Part shown: in pieces, positions 51,741 through 60,451 of the stretch | How the letters are laid out: every line of letters begins with the position of its first letter | Position numbering within the stretch: the first letter of the stretch is position 1 | Assembly: GCF_009664365.1 (NCBI RefSeq) | Contig: NZ_CP044310.1 | Span: 638,501-702,500 of the forward strand | Length of the DNA stretch: 64,000 nucleotides | Direction of reading: 5' to 3' | Origin: Paenibacillus xylanilyticus | GTDB taxonomy: Bacteria; Bacillota; Bacilli; Paenibacillales; Paenibacillaceae | Notes under the pieces: model-generated | What the model saw: only the letters and a program-made list of their open reading frames with translations | Databases searched by the model: none | Told to the model about the DNA's origin: nothing | Program-made: the position numbers and the translations under genes

Positions 51741-52691
51741 TCAGGTTTGCGGAGGGGCAGCATAATTTTGCACAATTTGTTCTGCAATCCGGCGGATCTC
51801 GTCGCGTATATGAAGAGGCTCTAATACCTCGGCATCTGCGCCAAAGCCAAGAATGAATCCGTACAGCCAGTTATCTTCTGGAAATGCCACCTGACTTATA
51901 TAATAACCCTGGCCGTCGGGGATGACGTTCTCTATGCCAAACCACTCTTCGGCGATATGACGGACACGGGCGTGGAATCTGATCGTCATGGCAACCGCGT
52001 TCCCTGGAGTCGCCCACTCCTGCTGCCAGGGCCTTTCCTGCAGGTTGATGGGTTTGCGTTCAAAGCTTCCCTGAGCAAGTGTCACGTCCTGCATACGGAC
52101 GAGTTTGAACATGCGAAACTCATTACGCTCGTGACAGAACGCATAGAGGTACCAGGAGTGCTTTTTAAGAACAAGGGTATGAGGATCGACGGTTCTGTGA
52201 GTTTGGGCCCCTTCGGCGCTGCAATAGGTAAAGGTGATTGGACGCAGCTGATCCAGTCCCTGTTCAATGATCTGCAGTTTATTTTGCAGCGCTTCCGGGT
52301 GGGTCCACATCGAATAATCCACAATGAAGCGATTTGTATCGGCCTGAAAGTCATCATTTTTGGATTCCGGCACAATGCTGCTTAGTTTCTCCATCAATAG
52401 TTCTCGTGCTACATTGGTATGAGATGTGGAGACGCTGCGCAGTGCGGTAACAATAGAGGCCAGATCGCGGTCAGTCAATACATTTCGATCCAGACGGTAA
52501 CCTTCCGCAAGACCGATGCCACCGCTCATGCCCTGGTAAGTCACAACAGGAATGCCTGCCTGACCCAGGGTATCGATGTCACGATAAATGGTACGGATAG
52601 AAACTTCAAACGTGTCTGCCAGATCCTTGGCCTGTACTCGGCCGCGATTGATTAGTAGTACAACGATGGCTAATAAACGGTCCAATTTCAT
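51741..52691 (-). CDS. YafY-type transcriptional regulator (HTH + WYL domain)
   Basis: 316 residues; ATG preceded by GAGAGGAAA. Winged helix at residues 1-60 (MKLDRLLAIVVLLINRGRV, VSIRTIYRDIDTLGQAGIPV), the GGIGLAEGYRLDRNVLT connector, and a WYL domain at about 135-215 (LKKHSWYLYAFCHERNEFRMFKLVRM) followed by a WCX-like tail. WYL proteins sense ligands, often nucleic-acid-related, and repress or activate neighbours. It heads a likely two-gene unit with the zinc-ribbon/GyrI protein and is divergent from vanR. Confidence 0.9.
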   Translation of the reverse strand: MKLDRLLAIVVLLINRGRVQAKDLADTFEVSIRTIYRDIDTLGQAGIPVVTYQGMSGGIGLAEGYRLDRNVLTDRDLASIVTALRSVSTSHTNVARELLMEKLSSIVPESKNDDFQADTNRFIVDYSMWTHPEALQNKLQIIEQGLDQLRPITFTYCSAEGAQTHRTVDPHTLVLKKHSWYLYAFCHERNEFRMFKLVRMQDVTLAQGSFERKPINLQERPWQQEWATPGNAVAMTIRFHARVRHIAEEWFGIENVIPDGQGYYISQVAFPEDNWLYGFILGFGADAEVLEPLHIRDEIRRIAEQIVQNYAAPPQT

Positions 52692-52775
52692 AAAAAAGGT
52701 TTCCTCTCAATCGTTTATATGTTGGATTCAGATATGTTATATTGTTGAGCATCACATATAGGAGTGGGATAAGCA

Positions 52776-53471
52776 ATGAAGCGAATTACGATTCTGATTG
52801 CGGACGATGAAGTGGAGATCGCTGATCTGGTTGCTTTGCATTTGCAAAAAGAAGGATACCACATTGTCACGGCATACGATGGCAAGTCGGCTTTGCACGC
52901 CATTCAGACGCAAGCAATTGATTTGGCAGTCCTGGATATTATGATGCCAGGCATGGACGGTTACGAGGTCACACGCAAAATCCGGGAACAGCACCACATG
53001 CCGATCATTTTCCTGAGTGCCAAAACGTCGGATATGGACAAAATTACGGGGCTCGTGATGGGCGCTGATGATTATATGACCAAGCCGTTCAATCCCATGG
53101 AGCTCGTAGCCCGGGTGAACTCCCAGCTTCGTCGTTCCTTGCAATTCAGCCAGTCTGTACCTGTCCAGCGCTCCATTCTGGAGAAGGGCGGACTCGTCAT
53201 CGCGCCGGATCAGCATAGCGTAACACTCTACGGCAAACCAGTGGAACTAACACCGAAGGAGTTCGACATTCTGTATCTGCTCGCGAGTCACCCCAAGCAG
53301 GTGTTCAGCGCGGAAAGCATTTTTGAACAGGTATGGGGAGAGGCTTATTATGAGAGCGGCAATACCGTAATGGTCCATATTCGAACCCTGCGCAAAAAGC
53401 TCGGAGAAGATCTGGACAAGAACAAGTTTATCAAAACGATCTGGGGCGTGGGGTATACGTTTAATGACTAA
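52776..53471 (+). CDS. vanR: OmpR-family response regulator, VanR-like
   Basis: 231 residues. Receiver domain with D10/D11 acidic pocket, phospho-acceptor D54 in LAVLDIMMPGMDGYE, T/S in FLSAKTS and K in MTKPFNP; C-terminal winged helix ELTPKEFDILYLLASHPKQVF...VMVHIRTLRKKLGED...IKTIWGVGYTF. Similarity and the neighbours vanS, vanY and vanZ mark it as VanR-type. It overlaps vanS by eight bases, so the two are translationally coupled. Confidence 0.88.
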   Translation: MKRITILIADDEVEIADLVALHLQKEGYHIVTAYDGKSALHAIQTQAIDLAVLDIMMPGMDGYEVTRKIREQHHMPIIFLSAKTSDMDKITGLVMGADDYMTKPFNPMELVARVNSQLRRSLQFSQSVPVQRSILEKGGLVIAPDQHSVTLYGKPVELTPKEFDILYLLASHPKQVFSAESIFEQVWGEAYYESGNTVMVHIRTLRKKLGEDLDKNKFIKTIWGVGYTFND

Positions 53472-54552
53472 ACGAAGAAGTTTTCGGACAACCATGATTA
53501 TGCTGCTGGGTCTGAGCATGCTTGCCTCTGGCGCGATCACCTATGGGATTTACAAGCTTTTGCAGGCTTATTATTCAGGTGTGAGAGCAGAAGATCAGCT
53601 TGCCGAATATCGCCATTTTATGAAAAGCATTGGAGATATCTATTTCTTCCTCATTTTATTCATCCCGCTCGCCATTCTGTTTTTCTTCTGGTTTACCAAG
53701 CCCTACGTGACCTATTTCAAGGACATTTCCATAGGGATCAGGCATTTGGCAAACGGAGACTTCCAGCATCGAGTTCAAATCTCTTCGAAGGATGAATTGG
53801 GTACAATCGCGGAGGATGTGAATTTGGCGAGTGAGAAGCTTAGGGAAGCGGTAAAACGGGGAGATTTTGCCGAAAACAGCAAGGACCAGCTCGTCGTTAA
53901 TCTGGCACACGACCTGCGAACACCGCTGACTTCTGTGCTGGGGTATTTGGATCTGCTCATGAAGGATGATCAGCTGACAGAGGAACAGGTCAGGCACTTT
54001 ACATCGATTGCCTTTACCAAATCCCAGCGGCTGGAGAAGCTGATTGATGATTTGTTTGAAATTACACGGATGAATTATGGCATGCTGCCAATACAGAAAA
54101 CGCGGCTGGATCTTAGCGAACTGCTGAAGCAGATGAATGAAGAATTATACCCTGTATTTGAGAAAAATCGTCTGCTCACCCGGCTGACTATTGAATCGGA
54201 ACTGACCATCTCCGGAGACGGAGAATTACTCGCCAGGGTATTTGAGAACCTGCTGATTAATGCTGCACGCCATGGCAAGGATGGCATCTATGTGGACCTG
54301 AAGGGATACCGGGAAGCTGATCAGGTCGTCATTCAGGTTATTAACTATGGTGGGCATATTCACCCGGAGGATTTGCCGCATATTTTCGATATGTATTATA
54401 CCGGAGATCGTGCACGGACTCCTCAGGAGGGTGGGACAGGCCTCGGCCTGTTTATTGCCCGGAATATTGTGGAACAGCATGAAGGGACCATTTCGGCCCA
54501 GAGTGATGTGGTACGGACCTTATTTGAGGTGCGCCTTCCAGCAATGGGATGA
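53464..54552 (+). CDS. vanS: VanS-like sensor histidine kinase
   Basis: 362 residues. Two membrane helices (about 11-33 and 57-78) with only a short outside loop, HAMP-like segment (79-130), H149 in NLAHDLRTPLTSVLGYLDLL, N-box FENLLINAARH, G-boxes DLPHIFDMYYTGDRA and GGTGLGLFIARN. The short extracytoplasmic loop fits VanS of the type that senses cell-wall stress or glycopeptides within the membrane. It partners the overlapping VanR gene. Confidence 0.88.
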   Translation: MTKRRSFRTTMIMLLGLSMLASGAITYGIYKLLQAYYSGVRAEDQLAEYRHFMKSIGDIYFFLILFIPLAILFFFWFTKPYVTYFKDISIGIRHLANGDFQHRVQISSKDELGTIAEDVNLASEKLREAVKRGDFAENSKDQLVVNLAHDLRTPLTSVLGYLDLLMKDDQLTEEQVRHFTSIAFTKSQRLEKLIDDLFEITRMNYGMLPIQKTRLDLSELLKQMNEELYPVFEKNRLLTRLTIESELTISGDGELLARVFENLLINAARHGKDGIYVDLKGYREADQVVIQVINYGGHIHPEDLPHIFDMYYTGDRARTPQEGGTGLGLFIARNIVEQHEGTISAQSDVVRTLFEVRLPAMG

Positions 54553-54651
54553 GGTTTGCAGTCAAATTTAAGAAAAACTTTAAAAATGCCCTGCTTTTTC
54601 TTTAACTAGTTTTCTCTATCCTTGATTGTACGAGGCAAAGGAGGAGCTAGG

Positions 54652-55515
54652 ATGAAGAAGTGGGGCTTTTTGCTATGCATCATTTTGATCGGGTATGTGA
54701 TAACCAGATCGCCGGCATCTTTTCAGCAGAAGGATGAGATGATCATTGAAATTCAGGACAAGCATGAAAATCATACGGGGGATACCGTATCCATCACCGG
54801 TAATATTCAGGATCAAGTACATAAGGGCAACTTGCTGCTTGTTAATTCAACCTATCCGGTTCATCAAGAAGGCATCAAAACCGATATTATAAATGTGGCA
54901 CAGCAGGACGATCTGGTCCGTGGATACGGATTGTTGGATCAAAACATATTGCTTTCGAGAGAGGTAGCCCAAGCTTTTCAAAAGATGATTGAAGCGGCGG
55001 GTGAAGAGGGAGTGCGTTATTTTCTCATCAGCAGCGGATATCGAGACTTTGCCAAGCAGAATGAACTTTATCAGGAAAAGGGATCAGACTACGCGCTTCC
55101 GGCAGGACACAGTGAGCATAATCTTGGATTATCCATGGATATCGGCTCCACGCTGGCGACCATGGATGAAGCGCCAGAGGGTGCCTGGCTCGAGAAGAAT
55201 GCCTGGAAATATGGATTTATCCTCCGTTATCCGAAAGACAAGGTGAGTCTCACGGGGATTCAATATGAACCCTGGCACTTTCGATATGTCGGACTTCCGC
55301 ATAGTGCTGTCATGTATAAGAATAACCTGGTGCTGGAAGAGTATCTGGATTTGCTAAAAGAGAAAGATAACATTATGGTTGAAGTGGAAGGTGAGAAGTA
55401 TCATATCCGCTATTACCGGGCGGACGGGGATACGACCGTATACATACCTGAGCATGGCCAATATGACATATCGGGAGATAACAGGGATGGAGTCATTGTC
55501 ACAGTAAAGGAGTAA
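54652..55515 (+). CDS. vanY: VanY-like D-Ala-D-Ala carboxypeptidase (peptidase M15B)
   Basis: 287 residues from ATG 54652, with AAAGGAGGAG upstream. N-terminal membrane anchor (LLCIILIGYVITR), then a zinc peptidase domain: SGYRDFAKQNELYQ, the zinc ligands in GHSEHNLGLSMDIG (SxHxxGxxxD) and EPWHFRYVG. A short C-terminal extra domain (about 240-287) follows. It removes the last D-Ala of peptidoglycan stem peptides outside the membrane, lowering the number of vancomycin targets. Confidence 0.92.
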   Translation: MKKWGFLLCIILIGYVITRSPASFQQKDEMIIEIQDKHENHTGDTVSITGNIQDQVHKGNLLLVNSTYPVHQEGIKTDIINVAQQDDLVRGYGLLDQNILLSREVAQAFQKMIEAAGEEGVRYFLISSGYRDFAKQNELYQEKGSDYALPAGHSEHNLGLSMDIGSTLATMDEAPEGAWLEKNAWKYGFILRYPKDKVSLTGIQYEPWHFRYVGLPHSAVMYKNNLVLEEYLDLLKEKDNIMVEVEGEKYHIRYYRADGDTTVYIPEHGQYDISGDNRDGVIVTVKE

Positions 55516-55543
55516 CAGGGCTGCACAAAGGAGGTTCTTCAAC

Positions 55544-56095
55544 ATGAGACAGAGAAAAATCAAACATAAAATCCTTTGGATTGCCATGTTAATCATCTAT
55601 TTGTTTCTGCTAACCAAGCTCATTCTCTTTAAAGGGGGGCCGGTCGATTTTGAAGTAGTCAGGGTCCAGCTTATGGCTTTTCTTCATCAACCGGATCTGA
55701 TTCATACACGAACCGTCAACCTGACGCCATTTCAGGAAATCTCAAGAGATTGGAACAGCCTGTCACTGCATCGTCCAGGTACTGCAATTCATCTGGTGGG
55801 TAATGTGATGGCTTTCATTCCACTGGGGATGTTTATTCCGATGCTGATGGGCAACAAATTGCTGTCAGGGGCTAACGTATTTCTGTCATCTCTGCTTCTA
55901 AGTTTAGGCTATGAAGTAACACAGCTGCTCACTGGCATGGGCATATTTGATGTGGACGATCTGATGTTGAATACATTAGGCGGGGTGATTGGATATATTC
56001 TGTTTACCATGGCTCTCGGCATGAAACGGTTGTTGATTGGAGGAGAATCCCGAACGGTGAAGAAGGAGTATAATCCTAAGGAAAGTCCTGTATAA
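55544..56095 (+). CDS. vanZ: VanZ-family membrane protein
   Basis: 183 residues; AAAGGAGGT lies before the ATG. Four to five membrane helices; the family core is NLTPFQEISRDWN, HLVGNVMAFIPLGMFIPML, SLGYEVTQLLTGMGIFDVDDLMLNTLGGVIGY. VanZ proteins give low-level resistance to teicoplanin or related lipoglycopeptides by an unknown mechanism. It lies 28 bases after vanY. Confidence 0.93.
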   Translation: MRQRKIKHKILWIAMLIIYLFLLTKLILFKGGPVDFEVVRVQLMAFLHQPDLIHTRTVNLTPFQEISRDWNSLSLHRPGTAIHLVGNVMAFIPLGMFIPMLMGNKLLSGANVFLSSLLLSLGYEVTQLLTGMGIFDVDDLMLNTLGGVIGYILFTMALGMKRLLIGGESRTVKKEYNPKESPV

Positions 56096-56108
56096 GGAGG
56101 GAGATCCA

Positions 56109-56318
56109 TTGATCCTAGTCACTTTACTATTGATGAGCACAGGTTTATTGTTTCTTGTGTACCCACGAAGTATAACAGATGGCTCGAGCAGTCAGATCGC
56201 GGAACGAGTGATCATGTCGAGGTGGGGCGGAGGCTCACTGATCATTATGTCATGTCTGTTCCTGATCAAGGGGACAATGCAGCTGCTGGATGAGGCTTCA
56301 CACCATATTGGGCACTAG
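56109..56318 (+). CDS. Small two-helix membrane protein linked to vanZ
   Basis: 69 residues starting at TTG, preceded by AAGGAGGGA. Two hydrophobic segments (LVTLLLMSTGLLFLV and GGSLIIMSCLFLIKGTM) flank a polar loop beginning YPRSITDG. Unknown, though the YPR motif after helix 1 occurs in several small Firmicute membrane proteins. Only 13 bases after vanZ, so part of the vanRSYZ transcript; a terminator follows. Confidence 0.75.
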   Translation: MILVTLLLMSTGLLFLVYPRSITDGSSSQIAERVIMSRWGGGSLIIMSCLFLIKGTMQLLDEASHHIGH

Positions 56319-56360
56319 GAAGATAATGAACGAAACAGAGCAATCTTATATGCATCACAT

Positions 56361-56405
56361 AAAGCTTCTCATCACGTTTTAATACTGTGGTGGGAAGCTT
56401 TTTTC
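56361..56405 (+). terminator. Terminator after the van operon
   Basis: AAGCTTC.C..CAC pairs with GTG..G.GAAGCTT, followed by TTTTTTCTTG. Confidence 0.85.
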
Positions 56406-56492
56406 TTGAGAGGGGTTTGCGAATGGGTTCCCTATTGCGGTAGAGTAGGACCACAGAATACTGAACTACATTTTAACAAAGGAGGATATTTA

Positions 56493-56894
56493 TTGTTATA
56501 TTCATTAGCTGTAAGCTTGGCAGGCAGAATGAGAGCTATCATGGAAATCGAAAGTGAAATGGTTGAAGCTAAGCGGAATCATCTTGGCAAAGAAATCGTG
56601 CGTGTTTTAGAACAGAAAAGATCAGAGTTGATTAACAGCTGCACACGTGATGAGTTATTAGTCATAAAAACAGTAATGAATGTTGGGCGGTCAGAGCGAG
56701 GGTATCGTCACTATTTCGACAGGGAGGACGTTGAAATCATTCATTTACCTATTGAGTTGACCGGACCTGAACTGATGCAGAAATATTCTTATTATCTCGT
56801 ACATAGAACAAAACAAGAACTCGCATATGGTATTGAATATTACAATGCTGTGTCAGAACAACTGAAAGAAGGTATGGAGATCTTGAAACTTTAA
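56493..56894 (+). CDS. Unknown protein, AT-richer than surroundings
   Basis: 133 residues from TTG 56493 with AAAGGAGGA upstream; earlier in-frame starts lack ribosome sites. Largely helical and charged: SLAGRMRAIMEIESEMVEAKRNHLG..., then TRDELLVIKTVMNVGRSERGYR, a YFDREDVEIIHLPIELTGPEL segment and EELAYGIEYYNAVSEQL-like end. No family recognised. With the next gene it forms a two-gene unit whose base composition is AT-richer than neighbouring genes, consistent with acquisition from elsewhere. Confidence 0.65.
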   Translation: MLYSLAVSLAGRMRAIMEIESEMVEAKRNHLGKEIVRVLEQKRSELINSCTRDELLVIKTVMNVGRSERGYRHYFDREDVEIIHLPIELTGPELMQKYSYYLVHRTKQELAYGIEYYNAVSEQLKEGMEILKL

Positions 56895-56926
56895 TCTGTA
56901 ATCTGTAACTGTAGGAGGATATAAGA

Positions 56927-57241
56927 ATGATAATGAAAATTTCATACTATACGCCAGATGGTTTCTATTATTACGTCCCCGATCAATATGCAGAGCAGAT
57001 GGAAGAGTGGAGAAGGGAATTTTCTGATTTTTTGCAAAGTATAGAGGGAAAGCATCCATTTACAGAATATACAGAGTCCATTAACTATGAGGGCAATTTG
57101 GAATACGCCGTTTTTGTAAGGAGTTACGGTGGGGATGACTTCATGGACTGGATCAACGTGGAGAAATTAAAACGCAGGGGAATATATCGCATTCCTTCGC
57201 CGCCTGATGAGTCGGAAGTTGGAATAAGAATAGATTTTTAG
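56927..57241 (+). CDS. Unknown protein, possible partner of the preceding gene
   Basis: 104 residues; ATG preceded by TAGGAGGA. Aromatic-rich start ISYYTPDGFYYYVPDQYAEQMEEWRREF, then a mixed alpha/beta part and GGDDFMDWINVEKLKRRGIYRI. No family recognised. Small paired genes of this look in accessory spots are often toxin-immunity remnants, which is only a guess. Thirty-two bases after the preceding gene, ends at a bidirectional terminator. Confidence 0.65.
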   Translation: MIMKISYYTPDGFYYYVPDQYAEQMEEWRREFSDFLQSIEGKHPFTEYTESINYEGNLEYAVFVRSYGGDDFMDWINVEKLKRRGIYRIPSPPDESEVGIRIDF

Positions 57242-57274
57242 AAGTAAGCCGCCTATTAAAAGGAAAATCATCAA

Positions 57275-57319
57275 AAAAGCTCCCCATCTCGTGCTGAGCG
57301 CACGTGGCGGGGAGCTTTT
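57275..57319. terminator. Bidirectional terminator before acnA end
   Basis: AAAAGCTCCCC...GGGGAGCTTTT with inner CGTG/CACG pairing, between convergent units. Confidence 0.9.
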
Positions 57320-57353
57320 CTATGTTAATGCACCAGCTTAATTGTTAATGCAA

Positions 57354-60068
57354 TTAAGCTTTTTTCATCATTTGACGCAATACCGTTTGCAGGATACCAC
57401 CGTTGTGGTAGTAGTCTACGTCAACCATGCTGTCCAGACGAGCGATAACAGGGAAGTCGAACTTGGTTCCGTCTTCGCGGGTTACCGTAACGGTCAACTC
57501 TTGTCCAGGCTTCACATCATTGCTGAGACCTGTAATGTCGTACGTTTCACGTCCGTTCAGACCGAGGCTGGACCAGCCATGGCCTTCTTGGAATTGCAGA
57601 GGCATTACGCCCATGCCCACCAGGTTACTGCGGTGGATACGCTCGAAGCTTTCTGCAATAACGGCTTTTACGCCGAGTAGGAACGTACCTTTAGCCGCCC
57701 AGTCACGGGAGCTGCCTGTACCATACTCTTTACCTGCAATAACGATCAGGTTCTGACCTTCATCCTGATACTTCATGGAAGCATCGTAGATGGACATCTC
57801 TTCATCGGTTGGCAGGTACTTCGTGATACCACCTTCCGTACCCGGAGCCACCTGGTTACGAATACGAATGTTGGCAAACGTACCGCGCATCATGACCTCA
57901 TGGTTACCACGACGTGAGCCGTAGGAGTTGAAGTCTTTGCGCTCAACGCCATGCTCTTTCAGGTACAATCCGGCTGGACTGGTTGTAGCAATGTTACCCG
58001 CTGGAGAGATGTGGTCCGTTGTTACGGAGTCACCAAGCAAGGCCATTACACGTGCAGAGCGGATGTCAGCAATATCAGTCAGCTTGTCGCCAAGGTTTTG
58101 GAAGAACGGCGGGTTCTGAATGTACGTGGAGTTAGGATCCCACTCATACAGTTCGCCTTCCGGTACAGGAATGTTGTTCCAGCGCTCATTGGCTGTAAAT
58201 ACATTCTCGTATTTGTTGCGGAACATCTGAGCATTCAGTGAGCTTGCAATGGCATCCTTGATTTCCTCGGAGCTAGGCCAGAGGTCTTTCAGGAAGACAG
58301 GCTCGTTATTCGTATCATAACCGATTGGATCGGTAGCAAAATCAATATTGACCGTACCCGCGAGAGCGTAAGCTACCACGAGTGGAGGAGAAGCCAGATA
58401 GTTGGCTTTTACCTGAGCATGTACACGGCCTTCAAAGTTACGGTTACCGGACAATACAGCCGCTACAGTCATATCGTTCTCGGCAATCGCTTCGCTTACT
58501 TCGTCTGGCAGTGGACCGGAGTTACCGATACAAGTTGCACAGCCATAACCCGCAACGTTAAATCCAAGCTTGTCGAGATATTGGATCAGGCCTGATTTTT
58601 CAAGATACTCGGTAACAACGAGGGAACCTGGAGTCAAGCTGCTTTTCACGTAGCCTGGTTTGGTCAGACCGCGCTCAACCGCTTTTTTCGCAAGTAGACC
58701 CGCTCCGAGCATAACGCTTGGGTTGGATGTGTTGGTGCAGCTTGTGATGGCCGCAATAACAACCGCGCCTGCTTTCAGTTCGCTTGTGGAACCGTCAGGG
58801 TGCTTCACAGGCACTGTTTCTTCAATCTTCTCATCGCTCAGTCCGTATCCGCCTTTATCGACCGGAGTACGAATGATGCTGTTGAAGCTTTCTTTCATTT
58901 GCGTCAGTTCGATGCGATCCTGTGGACGCTTAGGACCTGCAAGACTCGGTACCACGGAAGCAAGATCCAGCTCGATTACATCTGTGAATTCTGGATCAAC
59001 TGTGCTGGAAGTACGGAACATGCCTTGTGCTTTGTAATAAGCTTCAACCAGATCCACTTGCTCGTCGGAACGTCCTGTACTGCGCATGTAGTTCAGTGTC
59101 TCGCTATCGACAGGGAAGAAACCAATCGTAGCGCCGTATTCCGGTGCCATGTTGGCAACAGTCGCACGGTCAGCAAGGCTGATATTGGCCAGGCCTGGAC
59201 CGTAGAACTCGACGAATTTGCCGACTACGCCTTTTTTACGAAGCATTTGAGTGACAGTGAGTGCCAGATCCGTAGCCGTTGCACCTTCGCTCAGGCTGCC
59301 TGTCAATTTGAAACCGATAACGTCAGGTGTTACAAAGTACAGTGGTTGACCAAGCATTCCTGCCTCGGCCTCAATACCACCAACACCCCAACCAACAACG
59401 CCGAGTCCGTTGATCATGGTGGTGTGGGAGTCCGTACCTACGAGGGAATCCGGGAACACGACGGTTTCGCCGTCAACCGTTTTAGTTGCAGCGACAGAAG
59501 CCAGGTACTCCAGGTTAACTTGGTGAACGATCCCTGTGGATGGTGGTACAGCACGGAAGTTGTTGAATGCCGTTTGTGCCCAGCGAAGGAAGCGGTAACG
59601 CTCTTCGTTACGCTCGAACTCAACCTTGATGTTGTAGTCGAGAGCGTCGTTGGTTCCGAATGCGTCAACCATAACGGAGTGGTCGATAACGAGGTCAACC
59701 GGCACGAGCGGGTTGATCTGTTTTGGATCGCCGCCTGCCTTTTTCACTGTATCGCGCATCGCAGCAAGATCCACGACAACCGGTACGCCAGTGAAGTCCT
59801 GCAGGACGATACGTGCAGGGATAAACGGAATTTCCTTGTTATTGTCACGGCCTTCTGCCCAGCCGGTAAGTTGTTTCACATGTTCTTCGGTAATTGCGCG
59901 TCCGTCGAACTGACGAACTGCTGCTTCGAGCAGCACTTTAATGGAGAAGGGAAGCTTGGAAAGGTCGCCGTAGCCGCCTTCCTGAAGAGCATCGAGACTG
60001 TAGTAGCGGTAAGACTTGCCTCCGACCTCAAGACTGCGGGCTGCGGAGAAATGGTTCTTGGCTGACAT
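57354..60068 (-). CDS. acnA: Aconitate hydratase
   Basis: 904 residues, the usual length of AcnA/CitB. Fe-S cluster cysteines in [15 protein letters not shown] and [38 protein letters not shown] and [19 protein letters not shown] are family signatures. It interconverts citrate and isocitrate; when iron is short the apo-form binds RNA. The start has AAGGAGGT seven bases upstream. Just upstream the promoter is overlapped by the GTTTCAT-N3-ATGAAAC repeat shared with the IclR gene. Confidence 0.97.
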   Translation of the reverse strand: MSAKNHFSAARSLEVGGKSYRYYSLDALQEGGYGDLSKLPFSIKVLLEAAVRQFDGRAITEEHVKQLTGWAEGRDNNKEIPFIPARIVLQDFTGVPVVVDLAAMRDTVKKAGGDPKQINPLVPVDLVIDHSVMVDAFGTNDALDYNIKVEFERNEERYRFLRWAQTAFNNFRAVPPSTGIVHQVNLEYLASVAATKTVDGETVVFPDSLVGTDSHTTMINGLGVVGWGVGGIEAEAGMLGQPLYFVTPDVIGFKLTGSLSEGATATDLALTVTQMLRKKGVVGKFVEFYGPGLANISLADRATVANMAPEYGATIGFFPVDSETLNYMRSTGRSDEQVDLVEAYYKAQGMFRTSSTVDPEFTDVIELDLASVVPSLAGPKRPQDRIELTQMKESFNSIIRTPVDKGGYGLSDEKIEETVPVKHPDGSTSELKAGAVVIAAITSCTNTSNPSVMLGAGLLAKKAVERGLTKPGYVKSSLTPGSLVVTEYLEKSGLIQYLDKLGFNVAGYGCATCIGNSGPLPDEVSEAIAENDMTVAAVLSGNRNFEGRVHAQVKANYLASPPLVVAYALAGTVNIDFATDPIGYDTNNEPVFLKDLWPSSEEIKDAIASSLNAQMFRNKYENVFTANERWNNIPVPEGELYEWDPNSTYIQNPPFFQNLGDKLTDIADIRSARVMALLGDSVTTDHISPAGNIATTSPAGLYLKEHGVERKDFNSYGSRRGNHEVMMRGTFANIRIRNQVAPGTEGGITKYLPTDEEMSIYDASMKYQDEGQNLIVIAGKEYGTGSSRDWAAKGTFLLGVKAVIAESFERIHRSNLVGMGVMPLQFQEGHGWSSLGLNGRETYDITGLSNDVKPGQELTVTVTREDGTKFDFPVIARLDSMVDVDYYHNGGILQTVLRQMMKKA

Positions 60069-60161
60069 ACATGTACCTCCTTAAAATGTGTCGGTGAGAT
60101 GAAGATAAAGTTCATTTAAGTGGAAGAACAGGCCTTCATCGTTCCGTGTCCTTGTTCGTTG

Positions 60162-60196
60162 GTTTCATCAGATGAAACGTAATTTCATAATTGCAA
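60162..60196 (-). promoter_or_regulatory. acnA promoter region with IclR-type inverted repeat
   Basis: On the minus strand TTGCAA (60191-60196), 18 bases, TCTGAT (60167-60172) is the best promoter match. The perfect inverted repeat GTTTCAT-CAG-ATGAAAC (60162-60178) covers that -10 entirely, so a bound protein would block it. The same half-sites occur before the IclR gene at 45894-45910. Confidence 0.65.
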
Positions 60197-60451
60197 CTTT
60201 AGTATTAAGTATACCGTTTTCACCTCCGTACGTAAAGGGCTTTTTGCCTGTCCAAACAAGCTTTGCGAACAATGAAGGCGTTTTCGTGAATATTGCCTTG
60301 TTACGATACTTCCTACTGTCCAAGTCACCAATTTTCGGCACTCGATCCCTGAGCGGAACACATACAACCGGTATACGCCTCATATGAATAGAAGTAGTAT
60401 GCACAGCTGAATTTTCCAGAGAGAACTCAAGTGCCAAAGGGGGACACAGGC
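60197..60451. other. Intergenic stretch between acnA and amidase gene
   Basis: Several overlapping short frames exist on both strands, none with a ribosome site. I see nothing else to name. Confidence 0.4.

Noticed and set aside
58800-60065. 421-residue open frame on the plus strand opposite acnA
   Set aside because: It lies wholly antisense to aconitase, has no ribosome site, and its composition mirrors the acnA codon pattern.
60168-60451. Short frames on both strands between acnA and the amidase gene
   Set aside because: Overlapping, no ribosome sites, one covers the acnA operator; not convincing as genes.
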